Position numbers and translations under genes: made by a program
In this document: piece after piece, positions 1 through 5,694 of the stretch
Numbering within the stretch: position 1 is the first letter of the stretch
How the letters are laid out: each line of letters opens with the position of its first letter
Source of the DNA: Nanohaloarchaea archaeon PL-Br10_U2g5
Lineage (GTDB): Archaea > Halobacteriota > Halobacteria > Halobacteriales > Haloferacaceae
Length of the DNA: 5,694 bases
NCBI GenBank assembly: GCA_001564205.1
Contig: LKMY01000128.1
Coordinates: forward strand, 1 to 5,694
Direction: 5' to 3'
Notes under the pieces: generated by a model
The model's input: the letters and a program-made list of their open reading frames with translations, nothing else
Told to the model about the DNA's origin: nothing
Database searches by the model: none

Positions 1-93
1 ACACAGGTTTCTTAACGAATTGCACTGTGTGACGCTCGCGTGCCGGTCACCGAGTGACGGCGGCCTCGGAAGGGGAGCCGCGACGCCACTGGA

Positions 94-513
94 CTACGGC
101 TTCGAGTTACGCGATCCCGTCTCCGGATTCGACCGGCGCCGCCGAATCCAGACGCTCCAGAGGCCGACCCCGGCACCGCCAACAAATAGGACGCGGTTGA
201 CGCCGCTCGAAGAAAACCCGAAGGGCGTGAATGTGGGCGCCTGCGAGGCGCGGACCACGAGGGCCGCGGCGAACGCGAGCGTCATCCATCGACGGCAGCG
301 GTCGAATCAACTCGGACCGAGAGGTCGTCCGCGGCAGATACCCACCCCGGAGCCCAGCGCGAACACGCCGCCGAGGAGTATCGATCCGCCCACGTCCACC
401 GTGACGGAGGTCTCGAATAGCCGATACCACCCGACGTGGGCGAGGGGCGCGCCGGCCCCGAACGCGGCGATCAGGACGACGTCGAACGCGCGGGACCGCA
501 CTCGATCGGTCAT
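94..513 (-). pseudogene. Small four-helix membrane protein gene interrupted by an in-frame TGA
   Basis: I do not recognise the family. The frame opens with ATG at 513 (MTDRVRSRAFDVV) and meets TGA at 307-309 after 68 residues. It then stays open in the same frame from 306 down to TAG at 94-96. Read through, it would be 139 codons with four hydrophobic segments, roughly at residues 10-30, 38-60, 77-88 and 105-123. Basic residues sit at the N-terminus, in the loop holding the stop (CRGRP and DRCRRW flank it) and after the last helix (IRRRR), so the positive-inside rule fits one continuous four-helix protein with both ends in the cytoplasm. The ATG overlaps the methyltransferase stop in an ATGA, implying translation coupled to that gene. 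Alternatives are a genuine 68-residue two-helix protein, with a second short one starting at ATG 285, or a sequencing error at the TGA. I infer a broken gene; the function is unknown. Confidence 0.55.
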
Positions 514-1154
514 TCCGCTCGTCGAGCGTTGGGACCCGACTCGTCGTCCGGATGCCTCCCGATCACGGCGTAGAAGGGATCCGTGCCGGAACGCTCGGCG
601 ATTCGTTCTGTCGCGACGAGCCCCCCGGCGTCTAGGTATCGCACCACGAGATCCGCTCGTCCGTCCATTGACGCGGTTCGCCACGCTCGAACGGCCTTCG
701 TCGGGAACATCCGGTTCGAGAAGCTCACGACCACCGTCCCGCCCGGTGCGAGGACCCGCGCGAACTCCGCGAACGCCCGGCCCGGATACTGGAGGTACTG
801 CACCGATAGCGCACAGCAGATCACGTCGAAGGCGTCGGCGTCGAACGGCAGCGACTGCTCCCGGTTGAGGTCGCGGACGACGAACTCGTCGAGCCGGTCG
901 TTCGCGGCCAGTTCGGCCTCGTTGAGCCCGTGGCCGACGACTCGATCGTACGGGGTCGTCGGGAGGTGTGAGATCCAGCTGCTCATCGCATCGAGGAGTC
1001 GGTCATCGGGGTTCGTCACAGACGCGTACAGCGCTGTGAGTCGGTCGAGGAACGCGTCGTCCGCATGGGTGACGTACCGAGGGGTGCCGTAGAACGTCTC
1101 GTCTGGGCGGTCGTCTCGCTTGCGCCGATCGCGGTCGGAGAGAACGGTCGTCAC
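510..1154 (-). CDS. Class I SAM-dependent methyltransferase, atypical motif I
   Basis: A predicted cytoplasmic S-adenosylmethionine-dependent methyltransferase of 214 residues; the substrate cannot be read from sequence. Numbered from GTG 1154, the end of strand 1 carries LLDAMSSWISHLP (53-65) where most of the superfamily has a GxGxG loop. It is followed by VVGHGLNEAELAAN (72-85), the strand-2 region, and by VVRDLN (92-97), with Asp95 in the usual acidic position. LPFDADAFDVICCALSVQYL (102-121) and the segment ending FARVLAPGGTVVVSFSNRMF (131-150) match strands 4 and 5 of a Methyltransf_11-like fold. As I recall, the MSSW-SHLP signature defines a recurring subfamily in cyanobacteria, plants and haloarchaea. 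The start is uncertain: TTG at 1184 would add 10 residues, and there is no in-frame ATG before the fold. The gene is divergent from the pirin gene, and its TGA overlaps the ATG of the following membrane-protein gene, so the two are probably cotranscribed. Confidence 0.85.
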   Translation of the reverse strand: MTTVLSDRDRRKRDDRPDETFYGTPRYVTHADDAFLDRLTALYASVTNPDDRLLDAMSSWISHLPTTPYDRVVGHGLNEAELAANDRLDEFVVRDLNREQSLPFDADAFDVICCALSVQYLQYPGRAFAEFARVLAPGGTVVVSFSNRMFPTKAVRAWRTASMDGRADLVVRYLDAGGLVATERIAERSGTDPFYAVIGRHPDDESGPNARRAE

Positions 1155-1232
1155 GGTGATCGAAATACGGCGCTCTGGAAGCAAGAGGCCGTCGCCGGAA
1201 GGGAACGGCGGTGTCGGTCACCGCCACCACGC

Positions 1233-1241
1233 GGCTTTTCT
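1233..1241 (+). promoter_or_regulatory. Putative TATA-like element for the pirin gene
   Basis: A T-rich run, GGCTTTTCTT, is the only A/T-rich patch in a GC-rich intergenic stretch. Its TTTT lies 26-29 bases upstream of the pirin ATG at 1265. That spacing is what is expected if transcription begins at or next to the start codon, giving a leaderless mRNA as is common in haloarchaea. No Shine-Dalgarno sequence is visible before the ATG, which agrees with this. The match to a TATA consensus is weak, so the call rests mainly on position. Confidence 0.4.
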
Positions 1242-1264
1242 TCGGCCCGAGCGTATGACGCGTA

Positions 1265-2023
1265 ATGAAACGAACGACAGCCGCCGACGCCGACCGCTTC
1301 CCGGCACCCCGTTCGGATGTTTTCCAGAATCAGGGGACGTTCCGCACCCGGTTCAACTTCCCTGGGCGAAATCATCCCGACCACGACGACCACGGGTACG
1401 GTCCGCTCGCGACCGTCGTGGAATCGTTCATGGACCCCGGGACGCTGATCCGAATGCACCAACACCGCAACGAGGAGATCGTCTCGTGGGTGCCGGCGGG
1501 CGTCATGCGTCACGACGACCGCGAGGGGAACGAACTCGTCACCGATTCCGAGAGCCTCCTGGTCATGAACGCCGGGCGGGGGTTCTGGCACTCGGAGGAG
1601 ACCACTGCAGACGACCCGCCGCTTCGGATGTTACAGATCTTCGTCCGTCCACACAGTCTTGGTCTCGATCCGGACATCCAGCACGGGCCGCTTCCGGATC
1701 CGGTCGACAACGAGTGGCGGCGCGTGTTTGCGCCGGACGGCTCCGATCACCCGTTCACGGTGCGTAACGAGGTTGACTGCTTCGATATCCGGCTTGACGC
1801 GGGGCGGTCGGCAACGCTCCCCGCTATCGACGGGCGTCACGCGTACGCGTACGTCTTCGAGGGCTCGGTCGACATCGGCGACCTCGAACTCGCTGAGACC
1901 GAAAGTGTGCTGTGGACCGGCGACGGCGACAGATCCGTGACCGCCGACGAGGACGCGACGGTCGTCGCGTTCCTCGTCGATCCCGACGCCCCGATCACCC
2001 GTCAGGGGACGATCGGGCGGTAA
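1265..2023 (+). CDS. Pirin-family bicupin protein (quercetinase-like)
   Basis: A 252-residue cytoplasmic protein of the pirin/YhhW family. These are iron-binding double cupins, some with quercetin 2,3-dioxygenase activity in vitro. The N-terminal cupin spans roughly 15-130 and contains the family signatures: FPGRNHPDHDDHGYGPL (32-48), MHQHRNEEI (64-72) and FWHSEE (107-112). The metal ligands are complete: His65, His67, His109 and Glu111 match the His-x-His and His-x-Glu pairs of human pirin and E. coli YhhW. LQIFVRP (123-129) closes that barrel. A second, divergent cupin (about 165-240, with GRHAYAYVFEGSVDIGDLEL) lacks a His/Glu ligand set, as is usual in pirins. The length is normal for the family. 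The ATG was chosen because it directly precedes the conserved region, is a good distance from a T-rich element, and has no better upstream start. It is a single-gene unit, divergent from the methyltransferase. The substrate is unknown; a redox or regulatory role is equally possible. Confidence 0.9.
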   Translation: MKRTTAADADRFPAPRSDVFQNQGTFRTRFNFPGRNHPDHDDHGYGPLATVVESFMDPGTLIRMHQHRNEEIVSWVPAGVMRHDDREGNELVTDSESLLVMNAGRGFWHSEETTADDPPLRMLQIFVRPHSLGLDPDIQHGPLPDPVDNEWRRVFAPDGSDHPFTVRNEVDCFDIRLDAGRSATLPAIDGRHAYAYVFEGSVDIGDLELAETESVLWTGDGDRSVTADEDATVVAFLVDPDAPITRQGTIGR

Positions 2024-2215
2024 GGAGTTTCTGCCAGGGCTGACGCGGCTCGTCTGCCTCACGTGTTCGTTCTCGATGAGGGCCTCCGCTTCAGGAGACA
2101 CCTCTCGTGAGCGAGCCGAACAGCGGGCGCCTAGGACGCCCGAGACCGTCACGTGAACGACGGCGCCGTCCTTGACTGGAAACACACATTGGTCTCCCCG
2201 CACAATCAAGACGTA

Positions 2216-2971
2216 ATGGATGTCGCGTTGATCACGGTCGGCGACGAGCTGCTCTCGGGGGATACGGTGAACACGAACGCGAACTGGCTGGCGAGCGAGC
2301 TGAGCGATCGCGGAGTCGCGGTGGCGCGGATCCTCTCCGTCCCTGACGACCGTGCGATCATCGCGGACCGAGCGCGCGAGTACGCCGACGCGTTCGACGC
2401 CGTCATCGTCACCGGCGGGATCGGCGGGACCCCGGACGACGTGACGATGGAGGCGGTCGCGGACGCGTTCGACCGTGAGCTGACCGCCACCGACCTGACG
2501 CGTGAGGCGGTCGAGCGGCGGCTCGCGGCGGTCCGTGAGCGAATCCCCGACGAGCAGGGTGGTATCGACGTGGACGTCGAAGCCGAGGCTGCGATCCCCG
2601 CGGGAAGCCGAGCGCTGCTGAACGAGGCGGGGCTCGCGCCGGGCTGCGTCTGCGACGGCGTGTATGTCATGCCCGGCATCCCGGGCGAGCTGAAGGCGAT
2701 GTTCGGCTCCGTCGCCGACGAGTTCGTCGGCGACCGCCGCTCGCGGTTCCTCTACACGGTCGAGCCGGAGGCGAACATCGTCCCCGCGTTAGCGGAGTCG
2801 ATGGAGCGGTTCGACGTCGCTGTCGGCTGTTACCCCGACCGCGAGGCGGATCACAATCGCTTGAAAGTGACTGCGACCGACGATGAAACGCTCGACGCCG
2901 CCGTCGAGTGGCTGCTCGCAGCTGTCGACGCGAGCGAGACTCCCGTCTCGCGCGGATGGGGAGAGGAGTAA
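2216..2971 (+). CDS. Stand-alone CinA-type MoCF-domain protein (COG1058-like)
   Basis: A 251-residue cytoplasmic protein built on the molybdopterin-binding fold shared by MogA/MoaB and the N-terminal half of bacterial CinA. Landmarks are VALITVGDELLSGDTVNTNA (3-22), VTGGIGGTPDDVT (65-77, the GGxGxxxDDxT pterin/nucleotide-site motif) and VYVMPGIPGELKAMF (149-163). A C-terminal part with EANIVPAL (185-192), GCYPDRE (204-210) and NRLKVTA (214-220) resembles the middle domain of CinA. The C-terminal nicotinamide-nucleotide amidase domain of full-length bacterial CinA is absent, which is the normal archaeal form. In bacteria the COG1058 part is linked to ADP-ribose or NMN-related pyrophosphatase activity; which reaction applies here is not known. 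The ATG at 2216 was preferred over GTG 2153 because the conserved fold starts exactly there and the 21 extra residues look non-coding. It is convergent with the sugar isomerase gene, and its stop codon lies in a tandem duplication. Confidence 0.9.
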   Translation: MDVALITVGDELLSGDTVNTNANWLASELSDRGVAVARILSVPDDRAIIADRAREYADAFDAVIVTGGIGGTPDDVTMEAVADAFDRELTATDLTREAVERRLAAVRERIPDEQGGIDVDVEAEAAIPAGSRALLNEAGLAPGCVCDGVYVMPGIPGELKAMFGSVADEFVGDRRSRFLYTVEPEANIVPALAESMERFDVAVGCYPDREADHNRLKVTATDDETLDAAVEWLLAAVDASETPVSRGWGEE

Positions 2972-3009
2972 CGCCGATACTGACCACGGTAACGCCGATA
3001 CTGACCACG
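2968..3009. repeat. Perfect 21-base tandem duplication over a stop codon
   Basis: Two identical adjacent copies of a 21-base unit (GTAACGCC...GACCACG) occupy 2968-2988 and 2989-3009. The first copy contains the TAA stop (2969-2971) of the CinA-like gene. Because the unit is a multiple of three, the second copy repeats the same in-frame TAA and TGA. The repeat lies in the 57-base space between two convergent genes. It has no hairpin or T-run, so I do not call it a terminator. It looks like a recent slippage or duplication event. Confidence 0.9.
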
Positions 3010-3028
3010 CGCCCTCGAACGCACCCCA

Positions 3029-4270
3029 CTACTCGTCGACCGCTCTGGCTTGCATCGATCGCCAGCACTCGTAGGCGGCAGTAACGGGATGATAGTCGGG
3101 CTCGACACCCGGGGGTTCCGGGGCGACGGGGTCGCCGCCGTCCTCGGCGGCGAATCGCTTCTCGTACCAGAGGCCGGCGGGCCCGCGGTAGCGGGCTGTA
3201 CAGTCGAGAAACCGGTGGTTGAGCCGCTGGAGTCTGTCGACGACCGCATGCTCGTCGCGGGCGTTGGCTCGCTCGGCCAGCGCGGCCGACGCACCGATCG
3301 CCTCAGCCAGCGCCCAGCCGTACTGATCGGGGACGATAGTGGTGCCGTCGGCCTCGTGAGTGTAGACGAAGCCGCCCTCAGGTCTACCGTTTCCTGTCCA
3401 CCCGTTTATTACTGCAGCGTCGAACAGCTCGAGTCCCCGAGCGTACCAGTCGGTTCCGGAGTGAACCACGTCTTCGTGCCGATCGAGTAACGCGAGGAAC
3501 TTCGCCCACTCGACGTGATGACCGGGTTGGTAGCCCGGCGGGCGGAACTGGTGGCGGGGTTCGTCGTCGTTGTACCCGAAGTCGTGGTCCCAGTCGTCGG
3601 TGTAATGCTCCCAGAGGAGCCCGTCCGTTTCGGTCGCGAGCTCGACGGTGATCGTGTGAGCGATGTGACGAGCCCGGTCGAGGTACTCGCCGTCACCTGT
3701 CGCCTCATAGGCGGCGAGATAGGCCTCACACGCGTGCATGTTTGCGTTCTGTCCGCGGTACGGCTCCCGTTCTCCCCACTCCGGCCCGCAGTCGCTGCGG
3801 AGCATGCCGGCCTCGTCGCGAAACCGCGATTCGATCAGCTCGTGGGTCGCTTCGAGACCGGTCGCGGCGCCGTCGATGCCGGCCTCGGTTGCGCGAGCGT
3901 ACGCCAGCAGGACGAACGCGTGGCCGTACGCAGAGAGCGTCCGATCGACTGGCGCTCCGTCGCCATCGACGACGAGATGATACCCGCCGCTGTCGGAATC
4001 TCGGTGGGCTTCCCGAAGGAACGCGAGCCCGTGTTCGGCGGCATCGACACACCAGTCGGGAGCGTCAACGAGTGCGCCGACGGCGAAGTTGGCGACTGAC
4101 CGACACGTCGCCACGAGGTGACGGTGGGCGCCGGTGTACGGGTCCCCGGTTCCGGGATGGAGGAGACGGAAGCCGCGGTCAGCGAGCACGTCCGGATACT
4201 GTACCCGCAGTGTCGCCAGCAGTTCAGCGCGCCGCGTGTCGGAGTACTCTTGGGTTGTGGCTGGTTGCAT
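3029..4270 (-). CDS. AGE-superfamily sugar isomerase/2-epimerase
   Basis: A 413-residue cytoplasmic enzyme of the N-acylglucosamine 2-epimerase superfamily (GlcNAc_2-epim, an (alpha/alpha)6 barrel). Members interconvert sugars: mannose or sulfoquinovose isomerases such as YihS, cellobiose 2-epimerases and GlcNAc 2-epimerases. Signatures run in order: TCRSVANFAVGAL (55-67), AYGHAFVLLAYARA (114-127), NANMHACEAYLAAYEATG (175-192), GYQPGHHVEWAKFL (246-259), GGFVYTHEADGT (299-310) and DYHPVTAAYECW (392-403). From memory, the E. coli YihS catalytic set is Arg55, His176, His248, Glu251 and His383. It corresponds here to Arg57, His179, His251, Glu254 and His394, with nearly identical spacing apart from an insertion before the last His, so the enzyme should be active. 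The length equals that of YihS. Nothing in the sequence fixes the sugar; mannose/fructose-type isomerisation is a guess. The start is the ATG at 4270. It follows the small membrane protein and TrmB genes on the same strand, after a 214-base gap, so it may have its own promoter. Confidence 0.88.
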   Translation of the reverse strand: MQPATTQEYSDTRRAELLATLRVQYPDVLADRGFRLLHPGTGDPYTGAHRHLVATCRSVANFAVGALVDAPDWCVDAAEHGLAFLREAHRDSDSGGYHLVVDGDGAPVDRTLSAYGHAFVLLAYARATEAGIDGAATGLEATHELIESRFRDEAGMLRSDCGPEWGEREPYRGQNANMHACEAYLAAYEATGDGEYLDRARHIAHTITVELATETDGLLWEHYTDDWDHDFGYNDDEPRHQFRPPGYQPGHHVEWAKFLALLDRHEDVVHSGTDWYARGLELFDAAVINGWTGNGRPEGGFVYTHEADGTTIVPDQYGWALAEAIGASAALAERANARDEHAVVDRLQRLNHRFLDCTARYRGPAGLWYEKRFAAEDGGDPVAPEPPGVEPDYHPVTAAYECWRSMQARAVDE

Positions 4271-4484
4271 CCGTGATGAGAGCTGTGTTGAACCGCCGGT
4301 TACCTGTCGTTCGATAGCTACGCTGACAGCGTATTGAGTGTTCTCCCTCGTCGGCGTTCACACTTCATCCTGTTGGGGACCCACGAGCATCGGCCGTCTC
4401 TTGTCGACCGCTGCGGGTTCGTCGACCGTCGACCCGTTATCCGGGTGACGCGGAGAACGCCTCTGAGGATAGTCGTGGCGGCGC

Positions 4485-4727
4485 TTACCGTTCTTGCTCC
4501 GTGAGAAGCCGTTGGAACCGATCGAGCCCGAGCGTCACGACGAACAGTATCGTTCCCACGTACAGCAGCGACCGTGGATCGACCACGAGACGCGAGACCA
4601 CGCTGTTCCCGTATCCGATGACGGTGATCAGATATCCTAACAGCGATGCGGTCCACCCGAGGCCGGTGATGCCGGCGATCTGATCGACGAATTCGGTCTC
4701 TGACGTTGACGGCTGTATGAGTAACAT
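4485..4727 (-). CDS. Small two-helix membrane protein of unknown function
   Basis: An 80-residue protein that I do not recognise. After a polar N-terminus (MLLIQPSTSETEFVDQ) it has two clear hydrophobic helices, at about 25-44 (SLLGYLITVIGYGNSVV) and about 53-68 (SLLYVGTILFVVTLGL). A basic/polar tail (DRFQRLLTEQER) follows. The short linker RLVVDPR joins the helices, giving a helical hairpin with no signal-peptide cleavage motif and no catalytic residues. The gene-like character rests on continuous hydrophobic segments, an ATG start, a TAA stop, and the lack of a plausible competing frame on either strand. It lies between the TrmB gene (151 bases upstream) and the sugar isomerase gene (214 bases downstream), all on one strand. 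A possible operator region sits directly in front of it. It could be a membrane partner of a neighbouring system, but there is no evidence for a role. Confidence 0.75.
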   Translation of the reverse strand: MLLIQPSTSETEFVDQIAGITGLGWTASLLGYLITVIGYGNSVVSRLVVDPRSLLYVGTILFVVTLGLDRFQRLLTEQER

Positions 4728-4736
4728 GCACCTTCC

Positions 4737-4780
4737 ACCCTGTTAGGATAACCCTACTCCTCGGAGGGTATGAGGGTATG
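4737..4780. promoter_or_regulatory. Cluster of ACCCT/AGGGT half-sites, possible operator and promoter
   Basis: Within 44 bases upstream of the small membrane protein there are two ACCCT copies (4737-4741 and 4751-4755) and two AGGGT copies (4765-4769 and 4773-4777). The first three are spaced exactly 14 bases start to start, and the last lies 8 bases further on. The last two belong to a tandem AGGGTATG duplication (4765-4780). A CTCC-TC-GGAG palindrome (4757-4766) sits between the two orientations. On the minus strand, GGTTATCCTAA (4752-4742) is an A/T-rich patch about 20-25 bases before the ATG at 4727 and could act as a TATA element. A DNA-binding regulator such as the adjacent TrmB protein might bind here; that is inference from layout only. 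Confidence 0.4.
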
Positions 4781-4878
4781 TACCACGTTGTTGTGGCGTC
4801 GTTAGCCGTTGGGTGTCTTTGCTGCTACTCGGTTGGAGATACTTCGTTCGAAAACGGCGCGAGCGAACGTCGAGCTGC

Positions 4879-5682
4879 TCAGTCGGCGGGATCGCGAACG
4901 GGGAGCAACCCCTGCGCCATGAGCCGCCGCGCGATCACGACGAGCCCGTTTCCGAACCCCTCGCCGAAGACCGCCTGCTCCTCTTTGGAGTCCGGCATGA
5001 TCGAACTCACCAGTATCGTGGAGCGATCGATCAGGAGGAGCCTGCCGATCGCCGTGTCCGCAGTCTCCGTCTCGATCCCCTGTAACCACTCGAGCCCCGA
5101 GACGAACGTTTTGGCGCGCGGCACTTTCGATTGGATCTGCGCGACGAGCGACTCGGTCACCGCGCCGACGAGGAGGTCGATGTCGTCGGCGACCTCGTTG
5201 AGCACGTTCACGAGGGCTGCTGTCAGAAGCGATTCGTCGGCGATAACGATGACTATCTCGTCGGTCGCTTTCTCGATAAGCTGTGTCGTCCGGTTCTCGA
5301 TCGCGTCCTGACCGGACATCGCCCACACCTGCTGGACCATCGAATCCGCTTCGCTATCGACGACATCGACCGTTTCGAGGGCATCATGGAGGCGATCGAC
5401 GCGATCCTCGTACTGGTCGCGGAGCGTGCTGGTCGCCTCGTCCAGCGACACGGCTCGGAACCGCTGGGGGCTCGAGTGTTGTATCTCGACGAGTCCCTGC
5501 GCTTCGAGCACGCGGATCGCGTCGTACACCCGAGTGCGCGGGACCTCTGTTGTCTCGCTGAGCTGCTTTGCCGTTCCCGTGGACAGTTGAGTGAGTCCGA
5601 CAAAACACCGTGCCTCGTACTCTTTCAAGCCGAGTTGCTGGAGGATTTCGATCGCTTCCTCCACGTTTTGTGTGGTATCCAT
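4879..5682 (-). CDS. TrmB-family transcriptional regulator (short haloarchaeal form)
   Basis: A 267-residue DNA-binding protein. The N-terminal winged helix-turn-helix spans about 8-78: LGLKEYEARCFVGL (17-30) opens it, GTAKQLSETTEVPRTRVYDA (36-55) covers the turn and recognition helix, and LEAQGLVEIQHSSPQRFRAV (59-78) forms the wing. All are typical of TrmB (PF01978). A probable dimerising coiled coil follows (about 80-106). The C-terminal domain (about 112-257) includes QLIEKATDEIVIVIADESLL (134-153) and FGNGLVVIARRLMAQGLLP (243-261), and resembles the alpha/beta, PLD-like C-terminal part found in many haloarchaeal members. The maltose-binding-type domain of the roughly 340-residue Thermococcus TrmB is not evident, so the effector may differ from a disaccharide. 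The ATG at 5682 sits just before the first helix. Only 12 bases upstream are in the window, so its promoter is not visible. It lies upstream of the small membrane protein and sugar isomerase genes on the same strand. Confidence 0.9.
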   Translation of the reverse strand: MDTTQNVEEAIEILQQLGLKEYEARCFVGLTQLSTGTAKQLSETTEVPRTRVYDAIRVLEAQGLVEIQHSSPQRFRAVSLDEATSTLRDQYEDRVDRLHDALETVDVVDSEADSMVQQVWAMSGQDAIENRTTQLIEKATDEIVIVIADESLLTAALVNVLNEVADDIDLLVGAVTESLVAQIQSKVPRAKTFVSGLEWLQGIETETADTAIGRLLLIDRSTILVSSIMPDSKEEQAVFGEGFGNGLVVIARRLMAQGLLPVRDPAD

Positions 5683-5694
5683 GTGTCTCGGCCT

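Noticed and set aside
1..30. Inverted repeat ACACAG (1-6) and CTGTGT (25-30) at the very start of the window
   Set aside because: It is only 6 bases with an 18-base spacer. No transposase, target duplication or matching partner is seen elsewhere, so chance explains it.
46..58. GTCAC-CGA-GTGAC hairpin downstream of the broken membrane gene, possible terminator
   Set aside because: The stem is five base pairs with no T-run directly after it, and haloarchaeal terminators are mainly T-tracts rather than hairpins.
20..868. Long 282-codon open frame on the plus strand
   Set aside because: Its translation is Arg/Pro/Ser-rich low-complexity sequence antisense to the methyltransferase and membrane gene, which is the usual shadow of GC-rich coding DNA.
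2024..2215. 192-base gap between the pirin and CinA-like genes, holding two CACGTG sites (near 2060 and 2151) and a short GGGCG/CGCCC stem
   Set aside because: No frame with coding character and no convincing TATA element is seen. Two 6-base palindromes in GC-rich DNA are not enough to call an operator.
2153..2215. Upstream GTG start extending the CinA-like protein by 21 residues
   Set aside because: The conserved fold starts at the ATG at 2216 with MDVALITVGDELL. The extension has no family support and atypical codon use.
4271..4484. Gap between the small membrane protein and the isomerase with an open antisense-like frame and an ACCCG-TTATC-CGGGT hairpin (4432-4446)
   Set aside because: The frames here give Arg-rich shadow translations. 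The five-base-pair hairpin lacks supporting context, so I see no gene, RNA or terminator I can defend.
4845..4869. CGTTCG/CGAACG inverted repeat with a TTTT in the loop (minus strand) just after the TrmB stop codon
   Set aside because: It could aid termination, but the T-run is in the loop and short, and the stem is only six base pairs.

Overview
The window looks like ordinary haloarchaeal (class Halobacteria) chromosome. It is GC-rich with strong G/C preference at third codon positions. The predicted proteins are acidic and rich in Asp and Glu. Several genes have very short or no obvious leaders, and the families present (short TrmB-type regulator, stand-alone CinA/MoCF domain, pirin) are typical of haloarchaea. 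I infer this from style; nothing in the window fixes the genus. I see no rRNA, tRNA, CRISPR array, insertion sequence or integrase, and no stretch of more than 300 bases lacks a gene.

Left part (94-1154, minus strand): a two-gene unit. A SAM-dependent methyltransferase with an atypical SAM-binding motif is followed, through a 4-base ATGA overlap, by a small membrane protein. That reading frame carries an internal TGA, which separates two hydrophobic hairpins that together would make a sensible four-helix protein. It is therefore probably a broken gene, or a site of sequencing error.

Middle (1265-2971, plus strand): a pirin-family bicupin with a complete metal-ligand set and a plausible leaderless promoter, transcribed divergently from the methyltransferase. 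A 192-base gap follows, then a stand-alone CinA/MoCF-type domain protein. The last gene ends inside a perfect 21-base tandem duplication.

Right part (3029-5682, minus strand, convergent with the CinA-like gene): read in transcription order, a TrmB-family regulator, an 80-residue two-helix membrane protein of unknown function, and an AGE-superfamily sugar isomerase/epimerase. All three point the same way, with gaps of 151 and 214 bases. The gap after the regulator holds a cluster of ACCCT/AGGGT half-sites that could be an operator. A sugar-responsive regulator near a sugar isomerase suggests carbohydrate metabolism, but this is inferred from proximity only.

I found no convincing new defence, mobile or RNA system. 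The best leads are the interrupted membrane gene, the half-site cluster upstream of the orphan membrane protein, the tandem duplication over a stop codon, and the methyltransferase with a replaced motif I.
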